The translations under genes and the position numbers were made by a program. From an uncultured Pseudomonadota bacterium (GTDB lineage: Bacteria; Myxococcota_A; Bradymonadia; Bradymonadales; Bradymonadaceae), in the NCBI GenBank assembly GCA_913057905.1, contig CAJXPB010000002.1:248001-312000 (forward strand): a stretch of 64,000 nucleotides of DNA. The letters run 5' to 3'. Under the pieces are notes generated by a model. The model saw only the letters and a program-made list of their open reading frames with translations, did not search any database and was not told where the DNA came from. Each line of letters starts with the position of its first letter. Position 1 is the stretch's first letter. Shown one piece after another: positions 1-11,800 of this stretch.

Positions 1-2
1 CC

Positions 3-416
3 GACCGCCAGATTCAGGGCGTCGAAGTCAGCACCGGCGGCGACCTCTTCGTCAGTCACAACGAGTCGTACTACGTGACTCGCAACGGGAACGCCTCGTC
101 GACCAAGGACGGGACGTACCTGACGATCCTCGACGGGCAGTCCAAGCTGAACAAACTCAGCGAGGTTCGGCTCGCCGACTGGGCCACCTTGCAGGCGGCC
201 ACCCCGAACGACCGTGCGCTCTTCTCGGTACCCGGCGGGCTACTGGTCGTCGATGCCACCCAGCCGGCCTCTCCGAGTCCGCAGGCGTTCTTCCCGACGC
301 GCACCTGGCCGAGGGATGTCTACGTCGACGGCAACCGGGCCTTCATGGCCGCCGGCTCGTACGGCATCTATGACTTCGATCTGACCGCCAACAACCTGCT
401 GTTCTTCGGCAACTGA
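3..416 (+). CDS. C-terminal part of a beta-propeller-like protein (5' end outside window)
   Basis: The frame is open from the first bases of the window to a TGA at 414-416, so this is the last 137 or so residues of a longer protein. The visible part has short repeated beta-strand units (LLVVDATQP, PRDVYVDGNRAFMAAGSYGI, YDFDL), the pattern seen in LVIVD-type or YVTN-type beta-propellers where each blade ends in a value-reporting strand. No catalytic motif, membrane segment or anchor is seen in this part. It ends 28 bases before a strong hairpin terminator. The fold call is inferred from the repeat rhythm and the function is unknown. Confidence 0.6.
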   Translation, partial: DRQIQGVEVSTGGDLFVSHNESYYVTRNGNASSTKDGTYLTILDGQSKLNKLSEVRLADWATLQAATPNDRALFSVPGGLLVVDATQPASPSPQAFFPTRTWPRDVYVDGNRAFMAAGSYGIYDFDLTANNLLFFGN

Positions 417-444
417 CCGAATCGACGGTCACCGCGGACACACA

Positions 445-480
445 AAAACGCCCGGCCAACACGAGTTGGCCGGGCGTTTT
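445..480. terminator. Bidirectional Rho-independent terminator
   Basis: A perfect 16-bp inverted repeat (445-460 and 465-480) with a 4-base loop. The stem starts with AAAA and ends with TTTT, so it can stop transcription from both strands. It lies between the convergent propeller gene and the di-iron protein gene. Confidence 0.85.
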
Positions 481-511
481 GTGTTGCGTCTGGCAGAGCC
501 GTCAGGAGCCG

Positions 512-1069
512 TCAGACGAAATTGTCGAGGCTGTTGTAGACAAGCTCAGCGCCCTTCTGAAAGCCGCGCTCGAAGGCCTCGGTGTCGGCCCAAGTCTGGC
601 GCACCTTCTTGCCGAACAGGATGTGGTCTTCCTCTTCTTCGGCGTGCTCGTCGAAGAAGCCCAGGTGCTCGGCGTCGACGCCGTAGTGGTTCAGCAGCCC
701 ATCTTTCTTGGTCTCGGCGACCTCGGGCTGTTGGACCTCGTAGGCGTGCAAAGCGCCGGCGAGTTCCGAGGCGTTCATCGAGTCGAGCCCTTCGAACAGC
801 GCGGTCATCTGTGGGGCGTCGTCGGCCTGGGGCATCTGGCGGCGCCACTGGGCCCACAGTTCGACGTGCTCGGTCTCTTCAGCGACGATCTCGTCGCCGG
901 TCTCGTCGTCGATGTCGAGGCCCTCGAGGACGCGATCCCACAGTTCGGGGACCTTCTCCATAAAGACCTGATACGAGGCAGCGTATTCGGCCAATTGCTC
1001 ACGGGTGATCTCCCCGCGGTTCCAGGCCTGATAAAACGGGTGGTCGAGAAGGCGACACGACAGTTCCAT
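512..1069 (-). CDS. TenA/PqqC/CADD-like iron-containing redox protein (heme-oxygenase-like fold)
   Basis: This 185-aa all-helical protein resembles the heme-oxygenase-like di-iron family (TenA, PqqC, chlamydial CADD). It opens with LLDHPFYQAW, the usual first-helix signature. Candidate metal ligands are E64/E65 and H68 (EETEH), E111, and H142-x3-E146-x2-H149. The last triad has the same spacing as the H-x3-D-x2-H ligands of CADD, and E111 to H142 (31 residues) also fits. Members oxidise small substrates or amino-acid side chains, and which one applies here cannot be told from sequence. The start is supported by GAGGAGA 5 nt upstream. It is monocistronic between two terminators. No thiamin or PQQ genes are nearby, so it is not called TenA or PqqC. 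Confidence 0.75.
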   Translation of the reverse strand: MELSCRLLDHPFYQAWNRGEITREQLAEYAASYQVFMEKVPELWDRVLEGLDIDDETGDEIVAEETEHVELWAQWRRQMPQADDAPQMTALFEGLDSMNASELAGALHAYEVQQPEVAETKKDGLLNHYGVDAEHLGFFDEHAEEEEDHILFGKKVRQTWADTEAFERGFQKGAELVYNSLDNFV

Positions 1070-1242
1070 GGTTTCTCCTCAGACTTGCGCGTTGAAGCAG
1101 TCGGAACAATCCCGACCGCGTGATCGTTGTCCACATGCGTTCAGTGCGGGCAAACGCTGACAACGTTTTACCGATCTGTCAACCGGATCGCTCCCGCCTG
1201 ATGTCGTCTGGTGAGCTGGCGCTGGTGACATGGCTAAAGACA

Positions 1243-1270
1243 GAAAGGGCGGCCTTGCGGCCGCCCTTTC
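1243..1270 (-). terminator. Terminator of the ATP synthase operon
   Basis: A 12-bp perfect stem (1243-1254 with 1259-1270) around a 4-base loop. On the minus strand it is followed by a T-rich stretch. It lies 30 bases beyond the atpC stop codon. Confidence 0.75.
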
Positions 1271-1299
1271 CAAACCATCACCACTTACACAACAGCCAT

Positions 1300-1734
1300 T
1301 TATTCGTCATCATCCAGCTCACCAGACAACATCAAACGCATTCTCGCCTTTCGAAGCGATTCCCGATATTTCTCCAGAAGTTCCTGTTCCGGCTCCTCCT
1401 GCTGACGCAGCCGTTTCATCTCTCGTTCGGCATCCTTGAACTCCGCGCGAGCCTTCTGAATGTCGATATTGTCGACACCTTCGCACTCTTCGGCAAGGAT
1501 ACGAACGCGGTCGGACAACACCTCGGCAAATCCGCGCACGAGGAAGTAATTGGCCTCGTCGCCTTGATTTTTGACGATCATCTCGCCGATGCCAAGGGAT
1601 GTCAGCAGAGGCATGTGACCGGGCAGTACGCCGATCTGGCCCTCTTCGCCCGGCAGGACGACTTCGTCGACGTCCATGGCGAGGACCGCCTCCTCCGGGG
1701 TAACCACTTCGAGATGGATTCTTCCAGCTTCCAT
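1300..1734 (-). CDS. atpC: F1Fo ATP synthase subunit epsilon
   Basis: This 144-aa protein is the epsilon subunit of the F1 central stalk, which couples gamma to the c-ring and inhibits ATP hydrolysis. The N-terminal beta-sandwich is typical (IHLEVVTPEEAVLAMDVDEV, then GEEGQIGVLPGHMPLLTSLG). The C-terminal half is the expected two-helix hairpin, rich in Glu, Lys and Arg. Length fits the family. Start ATG at 1734 has AGGAA 7 nt upstream. It is the last gene of the minus-strand atp operon, 79 bp after atpD, and is followed by a hairpin terminator. Confidence 0.95.
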   Translation of the reverse strand: MEAGRIHLEVVTPEEAVLAMDVDEVVLPGEEGQIGVLPGHMPLLTSLGIGEMIVKNQGDEANYFLVRGFAEVLSDRVRILAEECEGVDNIDIQKARAEFKDAEREMKRLRQQEEPEQELLEKYRESLRKARMRLMLSGELDDDE

Positions 1735-1813
1735 AGTGTGTTCCTAGCATGCTCGTCGGCGCGGCGAAAGAATTGATCGCCGCGCCGACAGCGATTCGAT
1801 CGAACGGGCTGGC

Positions 1814-3502
<1,689 letters not shown>

Positions 3503-3536
3503 TCAGTCAAACTCGTGGCAGCGGTCACCCGGCGGA

Positions 3537-4430
3537 TTACTCCATCGCCTCGGCGCCGCTGACAATTTCCATGATCTCGTTGGTGATCGCGGCCTGACGG
3601 GCCCGGTTAAACTCGAGCGTCAGGTCTTCGATCATCTCCTCGGCGTTCTCGGTGGCGTTGTCCATGGCCGTCATCCGCGCGGCCTGCTCGGCGGCGGCCG
3701 ACTCCAACAATGCCTGCAGCACCTGGACCTCCAGGTGGCGCGGCAGCGCGTAGTCGAGCAGCGAGAGCTCGTCGGGCTCGTAGATGTAGTCGGTGTCGAC
3801 GCCGCCCGGCTGGTCGCCTTCTTCGTCCTCGTCGACGAGTGCGTCGATCGAGATGGGAAGAAACGGCTCGATGATCTGTTCGTACTGAATCGCCGAGACG
3901 AATTCGTTGTAGGCCAGGTAGATGTTGTCGTAGTCGCCGCTCAGGAAGGCCTGGATGCCGTCCTGCGCAATCGCTCGGGCGCCGTCGTAATCGACGTCGC
4001 CGATGACGCCTTCGTAGTCGCGGACAACCTCGACGTCTTCGTGGCGTCGGAAGTTCCGAAGCCCCTTCTCGCCGATGTTCGCGATATCGATCTGCTCGTC
4101 AGCGACCTCGTGGGTCTTGATGAAGTCGTCGAGCCGTCGAAACAGGTTGGCGTTGAAGCTGCCGCACAGGCCCCGGTCGGTCGACACGACGATGATCAGC
4201 GCCGTCTCGGGCAGCTCGCGCTGCTCGAGCAGGGGATGGGCCTCTTCGTCGACCCGATCCGCCAGGCTGGCGATCACGCGACGAATCTCGTTGGCGTACG
4301 GCCGGGAGGACTTCATCGCCTCCTCGGCCCGCCGAAGCTTCGCCGTCGCCACCATCTTCATGGCGCGGGTGATCTTCTTGGTGTTCTCGACGGAGTCGAT
4401 CCGCTTGCGAATGTCTTTTAGGTTCGCCAT
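3537..4430 (-). CDS. atpG: F1Fo ATP synthase subunit gamma
   Basis: This 297-aa protein is the rotating central shaft of F1. Both diagnostic ends are present: the N-terminal coiled coil MANLKDIRKRI...TKKITRAMKMVATAKL and the C-terminal helix with ARMTAMDNATENAEEMI and FNRARQAAITNEI. The middle holds the Rossmann-like segment with VVSTDRGLCGSFN. A short acidic loop (VDEDEEGDQPGGVDTD) before the C-terminal helix is more negative than in most homologues, in line with the acidic proteome here. It lies between atpA and atpD. Confidence 0.96.
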   Translation of the reverse strand: MANLKDIRKRIDSVENTKKITRAMKMVATAKLRRAEEAMKSSRPYANEIRRVIASLADRVDEEAHPLLEQRELPETALIIVVSTDRGLCGSFNANLFRRLDDFIKTHEVADEQIDIANIGEKGLRNFRRHEDVEVVRDYEGVIGDVDYDGARAIAQDGIQAFLSGDYDNIYLAYNEFVSAIQYEQIIEPFLPISIDALVDEDEEGDQPGGVDTDYIYEPDELSLLDYALPRHLEVQVLQALLESAAAEQAARMTAMDNATENAEEMIEDLTLEFNRARQAAITNEIMEIVSGAEAME

Positions 4431-4455
4431 CTATCCGTCCGTCAGGTGAATGAAA

Positions 4456-6027
4456 TCACTCTGCCGCAGCCTCTTCCTGCTGGGCGTGGTAGTTGTCGCT
4501 GTACTCTTCGATAATCGACAGCGCGTGCTCGGTGACCTCGCTGGGGTCGCTGTCCCAGTCGTCGCCGAAGTCCTCGTCGTTTTTGATCTTCTCGTACAGT
4601 TCCGGGTCCTTCGACTCGGCGAATTCGTAGAGGCCGGCTTCGAAGTCGGTGACCTCCTCGACCTCCAGTTTGCGGAGGAATCCGGCGTTCGCGGCGAGGA
4701 TGGCCAGGCATTGCGCGCCGACGTGAAGCGGGCTGTACTGATCCTGCTTGAGCAGCTCGACCAGCCGTTCGCCTTTCTCGAGCTGGCGGCGCGTGGCTTC
4801 GTCGAGCTCGGAGGCGAACTGACTGAAGGCCTCCAGCTCACGGTACTGTGCCAGGTCGAGCTTCAGGCTACCCGCCACGTTCTTCATGGCGCTGATCTGA
4901 GCGTCACCACCGACGCGCGAGACGGAGTTTCCGACGTCGATCGCCGGGCGAACCCCGCTGTAGAAGAGGTCGGTCTCCAGATAAATCTGGCCGTCGGTAA
5001 TCGAGATGACATTCGTCGGAATGTAGGCCGAGACGTCGCCGGCCTTGGTCTCGATGATCGGCAGCGCGGTGAGGCTTCCGCCGCCCTCTTCGTCGGACAT
5101 CTTGGCGGCGCGCTCGAGCAGCCGACTGTGAATGTAGAAGACGTCGCCGGGGTAGGCTTCGCGTCCGGGCGGCCGTCGCAGAAGCAGCGACATCTCGCGG
5201 TAGGAGACGGCCTGCTTGGAGAGGTCGTCGTAGATGATCAGCGAGTGCATGCCGTTGTCACGGAAGTACTCGCCCATCGAGCAGCCGGCGTACGGCGCCA
5301 TGAACTGAAGCGGCGCCGGTTCGGCGGCGGCGGCCTGCACGACCGTCGTGTACTCCATCGCCCCGTGGCGCTCGAGCCGCTCGACGACCTGGCGGACCGT
5401 CGACTCTTTCTGGCCGACGGCCACGTAGATGCAATGGACCGGTTTGTCGGTGTCGTGGGTCTTTTTCTGGTTGATGATGGCATCGACACCGATGGCGGTC
5501 TTTCCGGTCTGGCGGTCGCCGATGATGAGCTCACGCTGGCCTCGACCGATGGGAATCATCGAGTCGATCGCCTTCAGCCCGGTCTGCAGCGGCTCGTGGA
5601 CCGATTTGCGCGGAATGATGCCCGGAGCCTTGACCTCGATTCGGCGGCGGTCGCCCTCGGTCTCGATCGGGCCCTTGCCGTCGATCGGCTGGCCGAGCGG
5701 GTTGACCACACGGCCCAGCAGCTCTTCGCCGACGGGCACGTCGACGACGCGGCCGGTTCGTTTGACCTCGTCTCCTTCGGTGATCCCGCTGTCGTCGCCG
5801 AGAATCGCGGCGCCGACATTGTCCTCTTCGAGGTTTAGGACCATGCCGTAGATCTCGTCGGGGAACTCGATCAGCTCGCCGGCCATCGCCGACTCGAGCC
5901 CGTAGATACGGGCGATCCCGTCTCCGACGGAGATGACGCTTCCGGTCTCACTGACCTCAACGCGCTGCTCGTAATCCTCGATCTGTGATTTAATGATCGA
6001 GCTAATTTCTTCGATGTTGATATCCAT
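4456..6027 (-). CDS. atpA: F1Fo ATP synthase subunit alpha
   Basis: This 523-aa protein is the non-catalytic nucleotide-binding F1 subunit. It has the N-terminal delta-binding helix ([15 protein letters not shown]), the beta-barrel segment [14 protein letters not shown], the P-loop GDRQTGKT, and the alpha-specific stretch [22 protein letters not shown]. The C-terminal tail is rich in Asp and Glu. Length is normal, so only the beta subunit of the pair carries a large insertion. It lies between atpH (18 bp upstream) and atpG (25 bp downstream) in the minus-strand operon. GAGGA lies 9 nt before the ATG. Confidence 0.97.
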   Translation of the reverse strand: MDINIEEISSIIKSQIEDYEQRVEVSETGSVISVGDGIARIYGLESAMAGELIEFPDEIYGMVLNLEEDNVGAAILGDDSGITEGDEVKRTGRVVDVPVGEELLGRVVNPLGQPIDGKGPIETEGDRRRIEVKAPGIIPRKSVHEPLQTGLKAIDSMIPIGRGQRELIIGDRQTGKTAIGVDAIINQKKTHDTDKPVHCIYVAVGQKESTVRQVVERLERHGAMEYTTVVQAAAAEPAPLQFMAPYAGCSMGEYFRDNGMHSLIIYDDLSKQAVSYREMSLLLRRPPGREAYPGDVFYIHSRLLERAAKMSDEEGGGSLTALPIIETKAGDVSAYIPTNVISITDGQIYLETDLFYSGVRPAIDVGNSVSRVGGDAQISAMKNVAGSLKLDLAQYRELEAFSQFASELDEATRRQLEKGERLVELLKQDQYSPLHVGAQCLAILAANAGFLRKLEVEEVTDFEAGLYEFAESKDPELYEKIKNDEDFGDDWDSDPSEVTEHALSIIEEYSDNYHAQQEEAAAE

Positions 6028-6045
6028 CGTTGCGTCGTCCTCGGC

Positions 6046-6600
6046 TCAAGTTCCTTTGGTGGCCGTCAGAATATTGTCTTTGAGTTGTTCGAGCTGGGTG
6101 CGGACCGACCCGTCGTAGACGGTGCCGCCGATCCGGGTCACAGCCCCGCCGATCAGCGACTCGTCGACGTCGGTCGTCATCTCCACATCCTTGCCGGTCA
6201 TCTCGGCGATGGCCTTGCGCAGCGCCTCTTTTTCGCTCCCCTCGAGCGCGACCGCACTGGTAATCTCGGCGCGGACCCGATTTTGCTGGTCATCGAGCCG
6301 GTCGTGAAAGGCCGCCAGGATCTCCGGGACGTGTCGCACCCGGTCGTTGTCCAGAAGAATGAACAGAAAGTTGACCATCATCTGGTCGAGGTCGATGTCC
6401 TCGCCGAGCGAGCGGATCGCCGCGCGGCGTTCCCCGGATTCGATCCCGGGGTTCAGCAGAAGGTGGCGAAACTCGGCGCTCTCGTCCAGCAGGCGCACCA
6501 CGCCCTGAAGCTGGGTCGCAAAGACCTCCAGCTTGTCGTGCTCCTCGCCGAGTTCGACGAGGGCTTCTGCGTATCGTCTGGCTACTGCGTCTTCGGCCAT
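6046..6600 (-). CDS. atpH: F1Fo ATP synthase subunit delta
   Basis: This 184-aa protein is the peripheral-stalk delta subunit (OSCP-type). It starts with the family signature AVARRYAEALVELGEE, followed by a helical bundle. It ends with the conserved GGAVTRIGGTVYDGSVRTQLEQLKD segment, which corresponds to the usual GG-x-x-I-R-I-G-D-x-x-x-D-x-S-x-x-x-x-L motif. Position between atpF and atpA is the standard order. Confidence 0.95.
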   Translation of the reverse strand: MAEDAVARRYAEALVELGEEHDKLEVFATQLQGVVRLLDESAEFRHLLLNPGIESGERRAAIRSLGEDIDLDQMMVNFLFILLDNDRVRHVPEILAAFHDRLDDQQNRVRAEITSAVALEGSEKEALRKAIAEMTGKDVEMTTDVDESLIGGAVTRIGGTVYDGSVRTQLEQLKDNILTATKGT

Positions 6601-6663
6601 GGTTTCTACCTTCGAGATCTCGGGACGTATCGAACCGCGCGGCGGGTGGTCGTCGGGTATCGG

Positions 6664-7284
6664 TCAGCCGGCCGCCCGGGTGTCGCCATCCTCGAGGTCA
6701 TTGACGTATTCGTCGATCAATCGATGTTGTTGGTCGGTGTCGAGCCGCTCGCGAGCGATGTCGCGGGCCATCTCGACAGCCATCTCGACAGCCTGTTCCT
6801 CCAGATCGGCGACGGCCTTGCGGACCTCCAGGTCGATGGTCGTCTCGGCGTCGTCGCGCATCTTCTCGATCTGCTCTTTCGCGTCTTCGATGAGCCGCTC
6901 TTTTTCGCGCTCACCTTGCTGGCGATACTCCTCGAGCAGCGCTTCGCGTTCCTGCTCGAGGGCGTCGAGCTTCTCCTCGTACTCGGCGACCTTCGCCTCG
7001 GCCTCTTCGCGCATGCGCTCGGCCTCTCTGAGGTCGGAGCGCAGGTCCTCGCGTTTAGCCTCGAAGTAGTCGCGCATCGCCGGAGCGGCGTAGTAGATGA
7101 TGATCCCGGCGAAGATGGCGAAGTTGATGAGCTGGAACGCCCACTTTCCCCAGTCGAACCCGGCTTCGCCGCCCTTGCCACCCCCGGCGGCCAGAGCGAC
7201 CGTCGGGTACTGGACCAGGGCGACCGCCGCGGCCGCGGTGAGCGTGGCCGCCAGTCGGGCGAGGATGTCTCGTGTGTGAGTCAT
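6664..7284 (-). CDS. atpF: F1Fo ATP synthase subunit b, with an N-terminal signal-like segment
   Basis: This is the peripheral-stalk b subunit, 206 aa from the ATG at 7284. That start is chosen because GGAAGA lies 6 nt upstream; a GTG at 7302 has no such site. The protein has two hydrophobic stretches. The first, at residues 5-33, looks like a signal peptide ending ALA-A. The second (about 48-68, FQLINFAIFAGIIIYYAAP) is the usual membrane anchor. A long charged coiled coil follows and dimerises with b'. A cleavable or second hydrophobic N-terminus is known in some delta-proteobacterial b subunits. It is the second gene of the operon, after b'. Confidence 0.92.
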   Translation of the reverse strand: MTHTRDILARLAATLTAAAAVALVQYPTVALAAGGGKGGEAGFDWGKWAFQLINFAIFAGIIIYYAAPAMRDYFEAKREDLRSDLREAERMREEAEAKVAEYEEKLDALEQEREALLEEYRQQGEREKERLIEDAKEQIEKMRDDAETTIDLEVRKAVADLEEQAVEMAVEMARDIARERLDTDQQHRLIDEYVNDLEDGDTRAAG

Positions 7285-7337
7285 GGATTCTTCCAGGTTC
7301 ACGGCTTGAGTATGAGCGGCGTCCGACTCGTCGGCGA

Positions 7338-7802
7338 CTACCCCTGCGGGATGATCTTGTCGACCATGTCGCCGGCGAGCTCTTCGGCGCGCTCCTTCAT
7401 CTGGGAGCGAGCCTCGTCGACGCGCTGCTGAATCGACTCGCGCTTTTCGGCGATGTCGTCGCGCAGCTCGGTTCGGACGTCCTCGACCATTTCATTCTGG
7501 GTCTCGACGCCCTGCTCGCGCAGCTCCTTTTGGACCTGCTGGGCGTCGCGACGTGCCTCCTGGCGTCGGTCCTCGTAGGTGTCCTTGAGGTCGTCGGCCT
7601 CGGCTTCCATTTCGGCGGCCTCTTCCCGGGAGCCGCCGATGCCTTCGTCGCGGGCCTCGACGACCTTCATGTAGGGTTTGACCAGCACGAAATGGACGAA
7701 TCCGACGACGAACCAGAAGATGACCAACTGGATGACGATCGTGCCGTCGATATCGAGGTACAGCCCGAGGAGCGGGGCGAACGCGGCGGGCGTGTATGGC
7801 AT
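7338..7802 (-). CDS. atpF': F1Fo ATP synthase subunit b' (second b-type subunit)
   Basis: This 154-aa protein is a b-type peripheral-stalk subunit. The ATG at 7802 is chosen because AGGA lies about 8 nt upstream and the open frame further upstream has no membrane-protein character. The N-terminus gives one transmembrane helix (about 20-42, TIVIQLVIFWFVVGFVHFVLVKP), and the rest is a long Glu/Arg-rich coiled coil. It starts the b'-b-delta-alpha-gamma-beta-epsilon operon. The paired b'/b arrangement is known from delta-proteobacteria, cyanobacteria and others. The a, c and I genes expected for a full synthase are not in this window. Confidence 0.88.
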   Translation of the reverse strand: MPYTPAAFAPLLGLYLDIDGTIVIQLVIFWFVVGFVHFVLVKPYMKVVEARDEGIGGSREEAAEMEAEADDLKDTYEDRRQEARRDAQQVQKELREQGVETQNEMVEDVRTELRDDIAEKRESIQQRVDEARSQMKERAEELAGDMVDKIIPQG

Positions 7803-8134
7803 CTTGAGTCCTGAGCCGTCGGGGAACTTCGTGCGTGCGCGGCTATATAACTGGTCGAGCGGGCCGCACAGGTCGGTCGGCGGGTGGACTAACACGGGGT
7901 TTTGAACGGTGTCAAGCGGTCGAATCGGGGTCTCGAAGCCCCGACTTTCAGGGGGCTTTTTCCCGCCCAGAGACGGCGTCTTCGGCCGTAAACGGCCACC
8001 TTTTGTTTCTATGAAGAAACGCTCCTTCGACATCAGCCCTCTTATCATCCGTCGAGAAACACCTACATTGGGGACTGTCGCGGGAGATTTCCCCTTCGCA
8101 TCAACAATTGACCCGAACCAACCCCCCGAGCGAT
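7803..8134. other. Divergent intergenic region between atp operon and nitroreductase gene
   Basis: This 332-bp non-coding gap holds the possible atp promoter and a small hairpin (7936-7942 with 7952-7958), followed on the plus strand by TTTTT. The hairpin looks like a terminator pointing at the nitroreductase gene although no gene precedes it. Its role is unclear: it could insulate the plus strand from transcription reading back from the atp promoter, or be chance. Nothing else was recognised. Confidence 0.4.
7887..7915 (-). promoter_or_regulatory. Possible sigma-70-type promoter of the atp operon
   Basis: On the minus strand a perfect TTGACA (7910-7915) is followed after 17 bases by TTAGTC (7887-7892), a poor -10 match. 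It would give a leader of about 80 nt before atpF'. Only the -35 box is convincing. Confidence 0.35.
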
Positions 8135-8770
8135 ATGACCACCTCATACGACCCCCAAGATTCGACGGACCATCCCGGCGCCAAACCCGCCCCCACCCGA
8201 CATCCCGTCCGACCGGTCATTCGCGACCGGTGGAGCCCGCGCGCCTTCGCAGATGAGCCTGTCGATTCGGCTGATCTCGACTCGATCCTCGAGGCGGGCC
8301 GTTGGGCGGCCTCGTCGTTCAACGAACAGCCCTGGCGATTCATCGTCGCGACCAAGGATGAGCCGGAGGCGTACGAGCGCGCACTGGCCGGGCTCAACGA
8401 GTTCAACCGAAAATGGGCGAGCACGGCGCCGGTCTTGATTCTGGCGTTCGCCCGCACGACGTTTTCGAAGACCGGCGAGGCCAACGCACACGCCCGATAC
8501 GACCTCGGGCAGGCGGTCGCTCACATGGCGCTGGAGGCGACCCCTCGAGATCTGTTTATCCACCAGATGGCCGGCATCCGGCCCGACCACATCCGTGAGA
8601 CCTACGATGTCCCCGACGAATTCGAGCCCGTGACGGGGATCGCCCTGGGTCACTGGGGCAGACCGGAGCGGATTCCGGAGGATATGCGCGAGGGTGAACG
8701 CGCCGGCCGCTCCCGAAAGCCCCACGACGAACTATTCTTCGATGGAGGATGGGGCGAGCCGCGCAGTTGA
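8135..8770 (+). CDS. Nitroreductase family protein (FMN-dependent)
   Basis: This 211-aa protein has the nitroreductase fold signatures: an N-terminal RDRWSPRAFADEPV (the RRS-x-R-x-F-type FMN-phosphate motif), the segment ILEAGRWAASSFNEQPWRFIV (the A-P-S-x-x-N-x-Q-P-W motif) and a C-terminal GIALGHWGRPE strand. The family reduces nitro-aromatics, quinones or enones using NAD(P)H, and the substrate here cannot be assigned. ATG at 8135 is preferred to the TTG at 8108, since the extra residues have no family match; neither has a strong ribosome site. It is a single gene facing the metalloprotease genes. Confidence 0.88.
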   Translation: MTTSYDPQDSTDHPGAKPAPTRHPVRPVIRDRWSPRAFADEPVDSADLDSILEAGRWAASSFNEQPWRFIVATKDEPEAYERALAGLNEFNRKWASTAPVLILAFARTTFSKTGEANAHARYDLGQAVAHMALEATPRDLFIHQMAGIRPDHIRETYDVPDEFEPVTGIALGHWGRPERIPEDMREGERAGRSRKPHDELFFDGGWGEPRS

Positions 8771-8795
8771 GGGCGTTGTCTCCACTGTACAAAAA

Positions 8796-8846
8796 CCCCG
8801 CCGGCCAGAGCCATGCCAGGGGTCGCAACATGGGTGGCCGGCGGGG
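8796..8846 (-). terminator. Terminator between nitroreductase and metalloprotease genes
   Basis: A 12-bp perfect stem (8796-8807 with 8835-8846) with a 27-base loop. On the minus strand the stem is followed by TTTTT, so it mainly serves the metalloprotease gene, 30 bases past its stop. Confidence 0.7.
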
Positions 8847-8875
8847 TCGACCCGGACTCGGTGTCGGTCGCGCCG

Positions 8876-11800
8876 TCAGCCCTCGGGGCTGTACTGGGCG
8901 CGGATCTTTCGGATGAGGTTCATCTTGGCGACCACATACTCCATATCCTCTTTGACCTCGGCAGCCGCCTCGGTCTCGCCGTTGTCGCGCAGCGTCTGAA
9001 GCTGGGTCTTCAGGTCGTTGGCCCACTCGACCAGCTCGTAGGTGATGGACCGGCCGTCGGCCGCGCGGATGGCGACGAATTTGCGTTGCGAGTTCGGATG
9101 CACGAACACCGCCTTGTCGTCGGCCGGCAGGTCATCGGGCAAAAGCTGACGCTCGTGCTGGGAGGCGGCGATGATCGTGTACTCGTCGAAGTCGGTGTTG
9201 GCGTCCTGCCAAGATGAGAACTGGGAGATCGCCCCGAGGATGATGCTCAGCCGCACATCGAAACTACTCGGGTCCTTGATGCGCCGGCCGTTCGAGATAG
9301 GCGGCATCGCATCACCCTCACCGGTGGCGGGATCGACCAGCTTGTAGGGGATGAATTCACCGTCGGCGGTCATCGCGCCGCCGAAGTTGCTGTAGTCACC
9401 CAAGAATATCGATCGCAGCATGCCGTACAACGGCTCTTTGAACTCCGTCCAGTACGATAGATGCGTCGCCCGCAGGTCGGTACTCCAGTCGGCGAAGGCG
9501 AAATCGGAACTGAGCTGGAAGAGCCGCGAGGCCGCGGTCGTCTTGTCCACGTAGGTCCCCGCGCGGTCGATTCGGTAGTTGTATTCGTCGGAGAGCTCGA
9601 ATCCGAAGAACTGTGCCGGCCCCTCGTCCATCGACATCGTGGTGCTATCCTCGCAGTTGTCGGCGAGGGTGCCCGAATCGTCGAACGCATCGTCGGTCAC
9701 GTACGCCCCTTGCACATTCATCGCTTTGCCGCCGTAGACCCCGCGAGGTGAGCCCGGCGTCGACAGGTCGCCCTGCTCATTGGTGCAGTACTCTCCAGGC
9801 TTGGGACGCGTCAGAACCTCGGCGTAGAAGTTCAAACCGATACGCGCGGCGACATCCAGATCGTCGGACCTCGCCCCGGCGTCGTAGTCCAACGCGCGAT
9901 ACAACGAGGAGTATCGGAAGGGGGTATCGGCGCGACTCAAGGCGCGCAGAAGCCGACTTCGGGTGTCGCTGACCGTGCCATTGAAGCCCCCGATGGACGA
10001 TCCACGGTACCGTGCGAACGGCTGCATCGTCCGGTACTTCTCGAAGGCGTAGGTCAACACTTCGGTTTGATTTGTACCCCAGTCGAAGGTCGCGCAATTG
10101 CGGGCCCGCCCCGCTTTGTCGTCGGTACAGTAGTCGTAGTCGACCAATCGCTCGGTCATGACACCGTCGGCGTCGCCGTCGCCGGTCGCCAGGTTGGTGT
10201 TGTTTTGAAGCACCGTCTTCTTGTGCTGCTTGGCCTCTTCGATGCTGACCCACTCACGGCCGTTGAGGATGATGTCGATGCCTTCTTTGACGCACTCGGG
10301 ATCCGGCTCCCGGTCGAACTGCGAATCCTTGCACGCCATGTTCGCCTGCGTGTGGTTCTCATCGGCCAGAAGTGCCGGGATCTGTTCGTAGTGGGCGCGG
10401 TCTTTGGTGAACGTGTAGATCGGCGAGATCTCGATGTCGTCCTTCCACTTCTGGACGTGCTTGGCGTAGGCGAAATTGATCGCCGACTGGTCGTACTTGC
10501 TCAGTCCGGCGATATTGCCGCCGGTCGGCGCGTAATCCATGACGCTGCCGGTCTTGAATTCCGACCTGTTGACAAAATCGGCGTAGGGATTGTCGTCGAC
10601 CAGCTCGGCCAACTCGGGGCCGCCGGCGCGCGCTTCCTCCTTGGTCAGGGTGCCGTCAGCGCATCCTTTGACATCGGTATCGTCGGGACACTCCGTCTGC
10701 AGCTTCTGAATCTGCCAGAACCCGTCGTGGTAGTTCATCGGGTCCATGCTCGACTCGAAGTTGTGCCGAAGCCCCATGGTGTGTCCGACCTCGTGGAGCA
10801 TGGTTCCGTACAGAATTCGCCTCTGGAAGAAGTCGCGAATCTTCTGACGACTGTCTCCCTTCAGGTAGTCGGCCGCGCCCGTATAAAGGGCGATGCCCCG
10901 TCCAAGTTGCCTTCCGGCTTTTTTCGAGTAGATGTTGTTCCGGGACAACAGCCGCTGGGTGCGCTCCTTTTGCATCTCCTGGACCATCGGCTGATACAGG
11001 TCCATGTAGGCCTGATGGAGCGCCTGGTCGCGCTTTTCGCCGGTTGTGCCGCTGGAGTTTCGGCTGTCGGCGCCGCCGTTTTGCAGGATCGACGTGCCGT
11101 AGCGCTCGAAGGCCAGCGCGTTGACCGTGTCGGAGGCCATGGGCCCGGAGAGCAGAATCTCCTTGACCGACGGCTTCTCATAGAACTCCATCGTTTCGGT
11201 GTCCGTCGCATTCGCGGCGGCGGCCGAGGCGACCGCGCGGTCGGCCCTCCGCTCCATGACGTCGTGGGGGATCGACCGATGGACCTGGTCGAGGCCCCCG
11301 GTGGCGCCGTCTTTGATGGCCTGGTTGAGTCGATCGAGTTTCTCGTCGACGTCCAGGCGTTTGACCGGTCCGGTCACATCGTTGCGAGCGAAGCGTGATG
11401 CATTGCTCGCCTCCGGCGGGGTCAGACCCTGCCGGGTTTGTCCATCGGCGGGATCTCCGTCGCCATCCAGTTGCCGTCGCACGTGCAGCCCCTGTTCGAT
11501 CTCGCGCCGAGTGAGATCACCGTTGAGGTACTGCAGGATATCGGTCATCTCGGTGGCGATCGGCCTGAGGAGTTGACCGGCGAAGTTGGCCGTCGCGCTG
11601 ATAATCTGCCCGGTCTTCGGGTCGGCGGCCATCGGGCCGTATCCCAACCAAGAGACCTCATCGTGGACGTACGCGAAGAAGTTGTAGCGAAGATCGCCGC
11701 GGCGCTGCCAGGTGAAGGGATGGTCGGCGTCGTCGCGCTTGTTCGTCGCCCACTCCAGCTCCGAGCAGAGTTGTTTGCGCTGGGTGACGGCCATCTCGTT

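Noticed and set aside
7803-8147. Long N-terminal extension of the b' subunit
   Set aside because: The extra 115 residues are basic and unlike any b subunit. The ATG at 7802 has a ribosome site and starts directly before the membrane helix.
10067-11398. 443-codon plus-strand open frame inside metalloprotease 1
   Set aside because: Antisense to a gene with an intact metzincin motif; a similar mirror frame occurs in the paralogue, as expected from shared codons.
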